Shown: positions 54,217-62,816 of the stretch, in pieces
Position numbering within the stretch: the stretch's first letter is position 1
Layout of the letters: the number at the start of each line of letters is the position of its first letter
Origin: an uncultured Litoreibacter sp.
GTDB taxonomy: Bacteria > Pseudomonadota > Alphaproteobacteria > Rhodobacterales > Rhodobacteraceae
Assembly (NCBI GenBank): GCA_947494435.1
Contig: CANLUY010000002.1
Coordinates: 496,001-560,000 of the forward strand
DNA: 64,000 nucleotides
Reading direction: 5' to 3'
Translations under genes and position numbers: made by a program
Notes under the pieces: model-generated
Database searches by the model: none
The model's input: the letters and a program-made list of their open reading frames with translations, nothing else
What the model was told of the DNA's origin: nothing

Positions 54217-55254
54217 TCAAGCGCGTGCGCGCCGGCGTCCTCCTGTGCGTTCGCGACGTTTCGGGCCTGCGCCATCAGTGCCATCACTCTCAGAAGAGAA
54301 ACCACCAAGCGCCTCCGAGATTTGTTCAAGCGTCGGTGTGCCGTTCTTCGTTCGGGTCTCCAAAGCCTCGCGCATGTGTCGGAGGTGCTCTGGCGTGGTG
54401 CCGCAGCAACCACCAATGATCGTGGCGCCTGCATCGCGGGCCAATACAGCATAGTCTGCCATCAATTCCGGTGTGCCATCATAATGAATATGCCCGTCTT
54501 GATATTTCGGAATGCCCGCATTGCCTTTCGCGATGACCGGCTGCTTTGATCCGTTCAGGCCCAGCACTGTTCTGAGCAGGTCAGAGGAACCCACGCCGCA
54601 ATTGGCACCAATTGCCAATGGCGGGTGTTTCAGTCGTTCCATTTGCGCAACAAGGGCGGGAGCAGTAACGCCCATCATGGTGCGACCAGCTGTGTCGAAA
54701 CTCATTGTGCCACACCATGGCATCCCAGCTAGTCCGCAGGCCTCAGCGGCAGCTTTCATTTCTTCTGGGGCTGAAATCGTCTCAACCCACAACACATCGG
54801 CGCCACCAGCTTTCAGCCCTTCCGCCTGCTCGTGAAACATTTCTACGGCATCGGCGTGGGACAAGGTGCCAACAGGTTCCATGATGTCACCGGTCGGCCC
54901 CATTGATCCAGCGACCACAACGGTGCGACCAGAGGCATCGGCGACATCGCGCCCGATCTCGGCCGCGGCTTTGTTAAGTTCTAGCACGCGATTCTGGGCA
55001 TCATGCAATTTCAAACGCGATGCGTTCCCGCCAAAGGAATTTGTCAGGAAGATATCTGACCCGGCGTTCACAGGCCCTTCATACAGCGCTTTGATCCGGT
55101 CAGGATGATCGACATTCCAAAGTTCCGGCGCATCGCCGGACTGAAGCCCCATGTTGAACAACTCAGTGCCAGTGGCGCCATCAGCCAGAAGCCACTCCCG
55201 GTCAGAAAGGAGGCGTGCCAACGCGTTGGTGGCCATAATGTCTTGAGCGCTCAT
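54217..55254 (-). CDS. bmt: Homocysteine S-methyltransferase domain protein
   Basis: 345 residues. The zinc-thiolate site is GANCG with GGCCGTT, the hallmark of betaine/homocysteine methyltransferases. DGATGTE starts the barrel. The protein ends in a basic tail rich in Arg. Its neighbour is a corrinoid protein, so it probably acts as the homocysteine-methylating part of a split cobalamin-dependent methionine synthase rather than a betaine enzyme. AAGGA lies nine bases before ATG 55254. The first 53 bases overlap the end of the MprF-like frame. Confidence 0.88.
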   Translation of the reverse strand: MSAQDIMATNALARLLSDREWLLADGATGTELFNMGLQSGDAPELWNVDHPDRIKALYEGPVNAGSDIFLTNSFGGNASRLKLHDAQNRVLELNKAAAEIGRDVADASGRTVVVAGSMGPTGDIMEPVGTLSHADAVEMFHEQAEGLKAGGADVLWVETISAPEEMKAAAEACGLAGMPWCGTMSFDTAGRTMMGVTAPALVAQMERLKHPPLAIGANCGVGSSDLLRTVLGLNGSKQPVIAKGNAGIPKYQDGHIHYDGTPELMADYAVLARDAGATIIGGCCGTTPEHLRHMREALETRTKNGTPTLEQISEALGGFSSESDGTDGAGPKRRERTGGRRRARA

Positions 55255-57214
55255 GAGAGTTATCCTTGTGTGTCATGCGCTGATGCGCATGACATGACAT
55301 CGCAGATGAATCAAATTCATAAAACTGATAATCATTATGAGCTTCACTAGTCGTCAGATGTGTCGGGCAGCTTGGGCGTTTAATCAAGTGATACAGATCC
55401 AAAGCGCCGAGGATGACGGTGGGAAAAGAGCTTGAGCAGACATAGTAAGGCCGCCATTCTGGTGCGAAGCAAGACTTGAATTGAGCTAAGCCCCTTAGGT
55501 GCCCGCTTTGGTTGAAGGCGTAGCCAACAAGATGGTCGCTTAGACCGCTCTTGTTTTGAAGATAGGCGGGCGCGGCGGCGAGTGAGAATTCCGGTATGTT
55601 TTGATCTGCGGCTCTTTCGATCGCAGCACAGACGAGAGCATGCACCGTCCCGTCAGGACAATTCGAGGCGGTGCGAATGAGGTCCAAACTCCACTTATCT
55701 GCGCTTTTCATGATAGTGATATAGGCGACCATTTTGTTAGCCAAAGACGCTGTTAAAACCAATTGTCGGGCGATCAGGGCGTGGCTGAGATATCCCATGG
55801 AAAACCCCTGCGCTGGGCCAGAATTCTTTTGCCAAACTGCGTCAATCCGCTCCAGCTCCGCGAAGTCAGCAGTGTTGTACTTGCCAATGATAACTTGCGC
55901 TTTTTCCGCTTTGCGGAGTTTGCGACGCAGTTGCCGCTTTACAGGGCCGCTGCTGTTGAATTCTGTGGGTTTGACAATTGCATCCGAGCCGATCCGCAAG
56001 GCGACGCCTCCAAGCTCTTTAACCGTCTTGGCTGCGTCTTCCCCACATTTGTAAATTAAGAGCCCGCGGTTGGCATGCTTTGCCGTCACTTGAAGCTCAG
56101 AAATACAATCCGCGACATTCCCTTCACCAAACGGATCTTGAAGGACAAGGTCTGTATTACGGCTCCGATGCCATAAAACGGCTGGTAGGGTTTTGTGTGC
56201 CTGATGGACAGAAAGCAGACCTTGTGTGATTAGTTCCGCTTCTGGTGGCGCAAACCGTTGTAACTCTGTGGTGTGTCTCGAAGATAGGGACGCTTTCCTG
56301 ACTTTGGTCCTTTTTGCTTGAACAGGAATTAGGCTTACGGCCGCAACAATCGCTGGGGCGGCATAGTAGATGAAACGGTAGCCGAAAATCGCTGAAAGCA
56401 GCGGTTCTGGGTCTGAGGGTGCTATCAAAGTGAGGAGGCATATCTCAAACGCCCCCAAGCCACCGGGCAAGCCCGAAATCATCCCTGCACTCAGCGCGAG
56501 AAGGAAGCTTGTGTAAAGAAGAAAGAACGGCGCATAACCTTCTGGCAGAAATAGATAAAGTATGGCGCAAGCTGCAAGCGTGTCCAGTGCTGTATATCCG
56601 AGCGTTGGCACGATAATCCGCAGCGGTGGCACTCTGTTTTGTAAGATGTCGGGGCGGTACATTGAAGCGAATGCGACACCCGACAATAGAATGAGTGCAA
56701 GAAATGCGATGTAGTTTGGCCATCCGCGAAGCTCTGGCAACTGTGAAAGAACAACGCATAGCGAGGCAACCGCAGCCCACCCAGCGAAAAAGCTGAGCGT
56801 CACAGCTGCCGTAAGTTTTGAACAGTCCCACAAAGAGATATCGTATGGTCGCCCCAAGGCTCGCCAGCGTGTCAGAGCTCCGGTCACCAACCCGTAGCCC
56901 AACACTTGACCAATGGCCGTTGCGCGCCACCCTGCATAAACGACCGCCTTCCGTGGTAGGTTTAGGCCGATATACTCAGCCATGAGGCGGTCATATTGCG
57001 CAATGGCATAGAAGCTTGCGATTGTAAGCAGGCCAGCAAGGAGCCATTGCACGGCTGAAAAATGTACAACCGTTTGCATAATCAGGTTGAGATCGAATTG
57101 TTCAATCTCTGCGCGCAGAAGCCATAACACGATCAGTGATACGACGATTGGAATGATCCCGCGCGCCCACGGCAGTTGTGAAGGCGCTGTGCGCCCCGAA
57201 AACAAATGTTGCAT
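55202..57214 (-). CDS. MprF-like phosphatidylglycerol aminoacyltransferase/flippase
   Basis: 670 residues. An N-terminal flippase part of about eight membrane helices (1-310) is followed by a cytoplasmic DUF2156 GNAT-like synthase domain (about 320-625) ending in GLAQFKSCFAPEWRPYYVC and ILGALDLYHLIK. MprF adds Lys, Ala or Orn from tRNA to phosphatidylglycerol and flips it, lowering envelope negative charge. The usual end of the family lies near residue 625; 45 further residues rich in His, Ser, Thr and Asp follow and run 53 bases into bmt. This may be a lost stop codon. Promoter lies before 57214, after a terminator. Confidence 0.85.
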   Translation of the reverse strand: MQHLFSGRTAPSQLPWARGIIPIVVSLIVLWLLRAEIEQFDLNLIMQTVVHFSAVQWLLAGLLTIASFYAIAQYDRLMAEYIGLNLPRKAVVYAGWRATAIGQVLGYGLVTGALTRWRALGRPYDISLWDCSKLTAAVTLSFFAGWAAVASLCVVLSQLPELRGWPNYIAFLALILLSGVAFASMYRPDILQNRVPPLRIIVPTLGYTALDTLAACAILYLFLPEGYAPFFLLYTSFLLALSAGMISGLPGGLGAFEICLLTLIAPSDPEPLLSAIFGYRFIYYAAPAIVAAVSLIPVQAKRTKVRKASLSSRHTTELQRFAPPEAELITQGLLSVHQAHKTLPAVLWHRSRNTDLVLQDPFGEGNVADCISELQVTAKHANRGLLIYKCGEDAAKTVKELGGVALRIGSDAIVKPTEFNSSGPVKRQLRRKLRKAEKAQVIIGKYNTADFAELERIDAVWQKNSGPAQGFSMGYLSHALIARQLVLTASLANKMVAYITIMKSADKWSLDLIRTASNCPDGTVHALVCAAIERAADQNIPEFSLAAAPAYLQNKSGLSDHLVGYAFNQSGHLRGLAQFKSCFAPEWRPYYVCSSSFPTVILGALDLYHLIKRPSCPTHLTTSEAHNDYQFYEFDSSAMSCHAHQRMTHKDNSHERSRHYGHQRVGTPPF
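55271..55294. promoter_or_regulatory. Perfect 10-bp inverted repeat before bmt
   Basis: TGTCATGCGC (55271-55280), loop TGAT, GCGCATGACA (55285-55294). On the minus-strand transcript it ends two bases before the AAGGA site of bmt. It lies within the C-terminal codons of the MprF-like frame. It could be a translation-control hairpin or a repressor site. Confidence 0.6.
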
Positions 57215-57326
57215 CCCTGACCCCTCAGCAATGCATTGGGTCTAGGTCAGTTAGGTTTGCTGAATATTAACAATTAAAATTGGCGACTAAATTCGCAGTG
57301 CCCAGTGTCGCAATCTCGCCAAATGT

Positions 57327-57356
57327 AAAACCCTGCACGGATGGGTGCAGGGTTTT
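57327..57356. terminator. Bidirectional terminator
   Basis: AAAACCCTGCAC (57327-57338) pairs perfectly with GTGCAGGGTTTT (57345-57356), 12 bp with a 6-nt loop and T runs on both strands. On the minus strand it ends the zeta-subunit gene and separates it from the MprF-like gene. Confidence 0.92.
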
Positions 57357-57378
57357 GTTGAGCTTTGACCGCCGAGTC

Positions 57379-57693
57379 TTAGCTTTCACTCATTATTTGC
57401 GACTTTGCTTCGATCATCAGCGTTGCCATTTGCTCACGGATTGCAGCTTCGTCCGCTTTATCGCCAAGATCAGCCGCTACTTTGCGAAACACATCGTCGT
57501 CGCCGGCTTCTTCGAAATCTGACTTCACAACTTCCGTCGCGTATGCTGCGGCGTCATCACCTGATTTACCCATCACCCCTGCAGCCCACAGGCCCAAAAG
57601 TTTGTTGCGGCGTGCTTCCGCCTTGAATTGCATCTCAGCGTCATGCGCGTATTTGTTTTCGAACGCGTCAGCGCGATCATCAAAACTGGCCAT
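57379..57693 (-). CDS. ATP synthase inhibitor zeta subunit (DUF1476)
   Basis: 104 residues from ATG 57693 (an ATG at 57696 adds one). DUF1476 is the zeta subunit of alphaproteobacterial F1Fo-ATP synthase, which in Paracoccus denitrificans blocks ATP hydrolysis. The N-terminal ASFDDRADAFENKYAHDAEM, given by its family-typical start FDDRA, is the inhibitory region, followed by FKAEARRNKLLGLWAA and a four-helix body. It is encoded away from the atp operon, as usual, and is divergent from purC across 172 bases. Confidence 0.9.
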   Translation of the reverse strand: MASFDDRADAFENKYAHDAEMQFKAEARRNKLLGLWAAGVMGKSGDDAAAYATEVVKSDFEEAGDDDVFRKVAADLGDKADEAAIREQMATLMIEAKSQIMSES

Positions 57694-57865
57694 CATAGGG
57701 CTCCTGATTGGTGTTTCCTCAAGCTCAATCTGTCCACTTGTGCGCTAACGTACAAGAGGCGGCGCATCATAATTTGCAGGTCGCTTGTATGCGCGTTGTG
57801 GCTCGCGTATAGCCTGCGTCAAGTGCGGGGCAGTGTGAGTCCCTGTGTTTTGGGGGATGATCGCC

Positions 57866-58627
57866 ATGGCGCGTCGCAAGAAAATCTACGAAGGCAAAGC
57901 TAAGACCATGTATGAAGGGCCTGAGCCCGGAACACTGGTACAGTATTTCAAGGACGATGCGACCGCGTTTAATGCTGAGAAGAAGGATGTGATCGAGGGC
58001 AAAGGTGTTCTGAACAACCGCTTGTCCGAGTTCTTCATGCAAGGTCTCACGCAAATTGGTGTCCCCAACCATTTCATCAAACGTCTCAATATGCGCGAGC
58101 AACTGATCCGAGCTGTCGAAATTATCCCGCTTGAGGTGATTGTCCGTAATTATGCGGCAGGAACGCTGGCTAAGCGCCTCGGGTTGGAGGAAGGCACCGT
58201 TTTGCCGCGTCCAATTGTGGAATTTTCTTACAAGAATGACGATCTCGGTGATCCGCTCGTAACAGAAGAATACATTATCGCCTTTGGGTGGGCGTCCCAG
58301 CAGGACCTCGATGATATCATTGCTCTTGCCCTGCGTGTGAATGACTTTTTGTCCGGCGTTATGTACGGCGTCGGCATCAAGCTGGTCGATTTTAAGATCG
58401 AGGTCGGGCGTCACTATGAAGGCGATTTCCAGCGGTTGATCGTCGCTGATGAGATTTCACCGGATAGCTGTCGTTTGTGGGACATTGAAACAGGGCAAAA
58501 ACTCGACAAAGACGTTTTCCGGCGTGATCTGGGTAGTCTTGCAGATGCGTATACTGAGGTTGCCAATCGCCTTGGTGTCTTGCCACAAAACAGCCCCCAA
58601 CCGGGAAAGCCGCAGCTTATCAATTGA
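57866..58627 (+). CDS. purC: Phosphoribosylaminoimidazole-succinocarboxamide synthase
   Basis: 253 residues from the ATG at 57866; an in-frame ATG at 57845 is less likely. PurC joins CAIR and aspartate. The [13 protein letters not shown] start, [15 protein letters not shown] and [10 protein letters not shown] are family landmarks. First in purC-purS-purQ. Confidence 0.96.
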   Translation: MARRKKIYEGKAKTMYEGPEPGTLVQYFKDDATAFNAEKKDVIEGKGVLNNRLSEFFMQGLTQIGVPNHFIKRLNMREQLIRAVEIIPLEVIVRNYAAGTLAKRLGLEEGTVLPRPIVEFSYKNDDLGDPLVTEEYIIAFGWASQQDLDDIIALALRVNDFLSGVMYGVGIKLVDFKIEVGRHYEGDFQRLIVADEISPDSCRLWDIETGQKLDKDVFRRDLGSLADAYTEVANRLGVLPQNSPQPGKPQLIN

Positions 58628-58674
58628 GCTGGGTCTTCGCCAAATTTTGAAACAACGATGGAACAGGTAGCACG

Positions 58675-58905
58675 ATGAAAGCCAAGGTTCATGTAATGCT
58701 GAAAAACGGTGTGTTGGACCCGCAGGGTGAGGCGGTGCGTCACGCGTTGGGCACGTTGGGTTTTGATGGCGTCGAAGGCGTACGCCAGGGCAAAGTCATT
58801 GAACTGGATTTGGCTGATGGAACGACAGAAGCCACTGTTGCCGAGATGTGCGAAAAGCTTTTGGCAAACACTGTGATCGAGAGCTACTCGATCGAGATGG
58901 TGTAA
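58675..58905 (+). CDS. purS: Phosphoribosylformylglycinamidine synthase subunit PurS
   Basis: 76 residues, with the family pattern KNGVLDPQGEAVRHALGTLG and GVRQGK (shown in parts). PurS bridges PurL and PurQ in the three-part FGAM synthase. It lies 47 bases after purC with AGGTAG before the ATG, and 3 bases before purQ. PurL is not in the window. Confidence 0.95.
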   Translation: MKAKVHVMLKNGVLDPQGEAVRHALGTLGFDGVEGVRQGKVIELDLADGTTEATVAEMCEKLLANTVIESYSIEMV

Positions 58906-58908
58906 ACC

Positions 58909-59577
58909 ATGAAGGCTGCAGTTCTCACTTTCCCCGGCTCTAACTGTGATCGTGATCTTGCAGAAGGCTTTCGGCAAGCCGGTGCATCGGTTGAGATGGT
59001 TTGGCACAAAGAAACTGCTTTGCCGTCCGGACTGGATATCATCGGTATCCCCGGCGGGTTTTCCTTTGGTGATTACTTGCGCTGCGGTGCAATTGCCGCG
59101 CGCTCTCCGATTTGCAACGCGGTTGTCGAGTTTGCGAATAAAGGAGGCCACGTTCTCGGAATTTGTAACGGGTTCCAAGTTCTGTGCGAAACAGGTTTGT
59201 TACCTGGCGTCCTGATGCGCAATGCCGCCCTAAAATTCGTATGCCGCCAGCAAAAATTGACCGTTGCGACATCCCTAAGCCCCTACACAAGTAAATACCG
59301 GAAGGGATCGGAAATTGTCATCCCGATTGCCCATCACGACGGCAACTACTCAGCGTCGGGGGATGTGGTCACACAGCTTGAAAGCGAGGACCGGATCGCA
59401 TTCCGTTACGCGGGCAACCCGAACGGGTCCGTTGCGGATATCGCAGGCGTTCTTTCCGAAAACCGGCGTGTGCTTGGAATGATGCCTCACCCAGAGCGGG
59501 CCGTGTCCAAAGCGCATGGCAATACGGGCGGTGCTGCGATGTTCACGTCGCTTCTTGAGCAGATGCAAACGGCGTAA
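58909..59577 (+). CDS. purQ: Phosphoribosylformylglycinamidine synthase subunit PurQ
   Basis: 222 residues, a class I glutamine amidotransferase supplying ammonia to PurL. Catalytic Cys in VLGICNGFQ (about residue 85), with His and Glu in MMPHPERA. The start follows the purS stop by three bases. A short palindrome CCGCC-TATA-GGCGG at 59580-59593 follows the stop but has no T run. Confidence 0.96.
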   Translation: MKAAVLTFPGSNCDRDLAEGFRQAGASVEMVWHKETALPSGLDIIGIPGGFSFGDYLRCGAIAARSPICNAVVEFANKGGHVLGICNGFQVLCETGLLPGVLMRNAALKFVCRQQKLTVATSLSPYTSKYRKGSEIVIPIAHHDGNYSASGDVVTQLESEDRIAFRYAGNPNGSVADIAGVLSENRRVLGMMPHPERAVSKAHGNTGGAAMFTSLLEQMQTA

Positions 59578-59641
59578 ACCCGCCTATAGGCGGCCCGTGC
59601 CTTGGGTTGAGCGTTGGGCCGCGACGCCGTAACGTGTCTTC

Positions 59642-61456
59642 ATGATACCGAAGCCGGAACAAAGACAGGGCCCCCCACGCCCCATAGGCGCGAAATGGCA
59701 AATCCGGCTGTTTGCCGTCATGTCGATTGCTTTAGCGGTCTCGATTGTCTGGATCTCAAATCTTTGGCTGACAGACCGCTTCACAGAACGCACGAGATCG
59801 GCAGCTGAACTGCGGGTGGCGTTATATTCGAGCGCGATCATGTCCGAACTGCAACGCAACCGCGTTGTGCCATTGTTGTTGTCGCGTGACCCGTTGATGG
59901 TCGAAGCGCTCAACTCCGACGACTTTTCGGCGACATCACGTAGACTTATTTCCTTCTCTGAAGAGATCGGTGCCGCAAGCCTGCGGCTATTGGATGAGCA
60001 GGGACGCACCGTCGGATCGTCTGACCGAACCCAGCTTGGACAAACGCACCGGAACGCCGCCTTCTTTGTGAATGCACTTCGCACCAACGAGACCGTGTTC
60101 ACGATTACGGAGCTCGATACCGGCGCGTTTCAGTTCACCTATTCGCGCAGGCTTGAGTCAGAAAAACAGGGCATCGGGGTGATCGTCGTGGACGTCGATC
60201 TGCGTCAATTTGAGGGTCGCTGGCGGTCTCCATCTGACGCGGTGATGATCACGGACAGCGAAGGCCGCATTATCATCGCCACGGATCCAAGGTGGCGGGG
60301 GCAAACGGTTGATGTGGCGCTTGTGGCTCAACCACCCTCCAGCGCTTTCCGCCGTGCGATTGATGCGACCAATGGGTATTTCGAGTTGGGCAGATCGCCT
60401 GATGCGTATTTGCGCGGCGAAGCTGTGATGCAGGTCGAAGGGCGTATCCTGTTTCGCGGGTGGCGGCTGATCAGTTTCTCAAGCTACGCATCCGTACGCG
60501 AGCGCGTGAACGGCGTTCTAGCATTGGAGATTATGGGCTTTGCGATCATCCTCGCACTGACTTTCTATGTTCTATCTAGGCGTGCGCAATCCGCCGCCGG
60601 ATTCTTCCGGCGGGAAAGCGAACAATTGCGGGAACTCAACCAACGGTTGAGCCGCGAGATTGCGGAACGAAAGAAAATGCAAGAAACGCTCGCCGTCGCT
60701 GAGCAAACCCTTGCACAGTCGCAAAAGCTTGCAGCCCTTGGCGAGATGTCGGCTGCAGTGAGCCATGAGCTTAACCAACCCCTTGCGGCGATGAAGACCT
60801 ACCTTGCCGGTGCTAAGCTGTTGTTGCAGCGCAAACGACCCGAGGAGGCCCAAAGCTCGTTTCAGCGCATTGACGACCTGATCGAACGGATGGGGGCGAT
60901 TACGAAGCAACTCAAATCCTATGCGCGCAAAGGCGGCGATTCCCTATTGGAAGTTGATCTGCGCGAAGCTGTGTCTGGATCGCTATCGATGATGGAGCCA
61001 CAGTTGAAGCGGGGTGATGCGCAGGTAGATGTGACCTTGCCAGACGAACCCGTCATGGTCATCGCGGATCGCGTGCGGCTTGAACAAGTGATCATCAACC
61101 TTTTCCGCAATGCTCTTGATGCGACCAAGACATCAAAAACGCCAAAAATCGAGATAATGTTGAATGCTGGTGAGACCGCGACGCTATCCTTGCGGGACAA
61201 TGGCGAAGGGATTGAGAACCTCGATGAGCTGTTCGAGCCGTTCTACACAACCAAGCAACCGGGCGAGGGGGTGGGCCTTGGCCTCGCGATTTCGTCATCA
61301 ATTGTCACAGAGTTGGGAGGCAGCTTGACGGCAAGAAATGGCCAATCGGGCGGTGCAGTGTTTGAAATGCAGCTTCCATTGCATAATTCTGCACATACTA
61401 CGGCAAATGCCACCCCACCTGCGCAATCCGCAGGACCGATCAAAGCCGCAGAGTAA
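59642..61456 (+). CDS. dctB: Sensor histidine kinase, DctB-type
   Basis: 604 residues. Two membrane helices (about 22-43 and 290-312) enclose a periplasmic double-Cache domain of about 245 residues, typical of the C4-dicarboxylate sensor DctB. A short coiled coil then leads to the HisKA box AAVSHELNQPLAAM with H375. The ATPase motifs NALDA, DNGEGI and GVGLGLAIS follow. It lies 22 bases before dctD. No dct transporter is in the window, so the regulated genes are elsewhere. Confidence 0.88.
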   Translation: MIPKPEQRQGPPRPIGAKWQIRLFAVMSIALAVSIVWISNLWLTDRFTERTRSAAELRVALYSSAIMSELQRNRVVPLLLSRDPLMVEALNSDDFSATSRRLISFSEEIGAASLRLLDEQGRTVGSSDRTQLGQTHRNAAFFVNALRTNETVFTITELDTGAFQFTYSRRLESEKQGIGVIVVDVDLRQFEGRWRSPSDAVMITDSEGRIIIATDPRWRGQTVDVALVAQPPSSAFRRAIDATNGYFELGRSPDAYLRGEAVMQVEGRILFRGWRLISFSSYASVRERVNGVLALEIMGFAIILALTFYVLSRRAQSAAGFFRRESEQLRELNQRLSREIAERKKMQETLAVAEQTLAQSQKLAALGEMSAAVSHELNQPLAAMKTYLAGAKLLLQRKRPEEAQSSFQRIDDLIERMGAITKQLKSYARKGGDSLLEVDLREAVSGSLSMMEPQLKRGDAQVDVTLPDEPVMVIADRVRLEQVIINLFRNALDATKTSKTPKIEIMLNAGETATLSLRDNGEGIENLDELFEPFYTTKQPGEGVGLGLAISSSIVTELGGSLTARNGQSGGAVFEMQLPLHNSAHTTANATPPAQSAGPIKAAE

Positions 61457-61478
61457 CGCGGCGCAAAGGATATAGACT

Positions 61479-62816
61479 ATGCAGACTGCAAGCGCGCTGA
61501 AGATCGCAATCGTAGATGATGAACAAGATATGCGGCAATCCATCAGCCAGTGGCTGGCTTTGTCAGGCTATGACACGGAAACCTTCGGCAGTGCGGAAGA
61601 AGCCTTGAAAGGTATTGGCAACGACTATCCGGGCATCGTGGTCAGCGACATCAAAATGCCGGGGATGGATGGGATGCAATTCCTCAAGCGGTTGATGAGC
61701 ACGGATAGCTCTCTTCCTGTTATCATGATTACCGGTCATGGCGACGTTCCGATGGCTGTTGAAGCAATGCGGGTCGGGGCGTTTGATTTTCTTGAAAAGC
61801 CGTTCAATCCGGACCGCATGACTGAGCTAGCAAAACGCGCCACGACAAACCGGCGTCTGACTCTAGATAACCGTGCTTTGCGTAAAGAGCTGTCTGACGG
61901 CACGAAGCTGATGAAAAAGCTGATCGGGTCGTCTCCGGTGATGGAGCGGTTACGGGAAGACATTCTTGATCTCGGGCAGGCGGATGGTCACGTTCTGATC
62001 GACGGGGAAACCGGAACAGGTAAGACTTTGACTGCCCATGCTTTGCACGCCGTCGGTCCACGCGCCGGGAAAAAATTCGTCGCGTTAAGCTGTGCCGCAT
62101 TTGACGAGACCTCACTGGCCGCAAAATTGTTCGAGCCGGTTGAAGAGGGGGATACGCTCCCCTTGGTCGAAGAAGCGCGTGGCGGAACACTTGTGCTCGA
62201 GGATATTGAAGCGCTTCCCGGCACGCTGCAGGCCCGGCTTTTGCAGTTTATCAATGACCAAGGCGCGCCGGCAGAAACGCGGATTATCGCGATTTGCAAC
62301 ACGCAAGAACAGGATAAGACTTGCGAAGACCTGATCCGCGGTGATCTATATTATCGTTTGGCTGCGATGAAAATCACCATCCCACCATTGCGGCAGCGCG
62401 GGGAAGACATTCTGACCCTGTTCAACCGATTTGGTGAGCAGTTCGGCGAGGAGTACGGATCGGATGCTCCTGAAGTGTCGGCACAAGAAGCAGCGCAATT
62501 GCTTCAAGCACCGTGGCCGGGAAATGTGCGGCAATTGATAAATGTTGCAGAGAGAGCTGTTTTACAAAATCGTCGTGGCTCCGGGTCAATTGCGTCTTTG
62601 CTGATGGCCGACAATGCCGAGATGGGTCCGGTCATCACGACCGAAGGCAAACCGCTCAAAGAATACGTCGAAGCATTTGAACGGATGCTGATTGACAATA
62701 CGATGCGGCGTCACAAAGGCTCAATTGCTTCGGTCATGGACGAGCTTTGCCTGCCGCGTCGGACATTGAACGAGAAAATGGCGAAGTATTCGCTGCAGCG
62801 TTCAGACTATCTGTAG
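61479..62816 (+). CDS. dctD: NtrC-family response regulator, DctD-type, lacking GAFTGA
   Basis: 445 residues: receiver (1-120, phospho-Asp D57 in VVSDIKMPG), AAA+ (about 145-370, Walker A GETGTGKT at 176-183) and a Fis-type helix-turn-helix (about 410-440, with ASVMDELCLPRRTLNEK). The AAA+ part lacks the GAFTGA loop that contacts sigma-54: where it should be, after SCAAFDETSLAAKLFE, the sequence is PVEEGD then TLPLVEEARGGTL. The Walker B is also altered, LVLEDIE rather than LFLDEIG. Rhodobacter capsulatus NtrC also lacks GAFTGA and works with sigma-70, so this regulator probably does not drive sigma-54 promoters. The C4-dicarboxylate role is inferred from the partner. Confidence 0.85.
   Translation: MQTASALKIAIVDDEQDMRQSISQWLALSGYDTETFGSAEEALKGIGNDYPGIVVSDIKMPGMDGMQFLKRLMSTDSSLPVIMITGHGDVPMAVEAMRVGAFDFLEKPFNPDRMTELAKRATTNRRLTLDNRALRKELSDGTKLMKKLIGSSPVMERLREDILDLGQADGHVLIDGETGTGKTLTAHALHAVGPRAGKKFVALSCAAFDETSLAAKLFEPVEEGDTLPLVEEARGGTLVLEDIEALPGTLQARLLQFINDQGAPAETRIIAICNTQEQDKTCEDLIRGDLYYRLAAMKITIPPLRQRGEDILTLFNRFGEQFGEEYGSDAPEVSAQEAAQLLQAPWPGNVRQLINVAERAVLQNRRGSGSIASLLMADNAEMGPVITTEGKPLKEYVEAFERMLIDNTMRRHKGSIASVMDELCLPRRTLNEKMAKYSLQRSDYL

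Noticed and set aside
55255-55381. SAM or cobalamin riboswitch before bmt
   Set aside because: Only one hairpin is visible; the conserved cores of the SAM-II, SAM/SAH and cobalamin classes that I know are not recognisable, and the region is too short for cobalamin.
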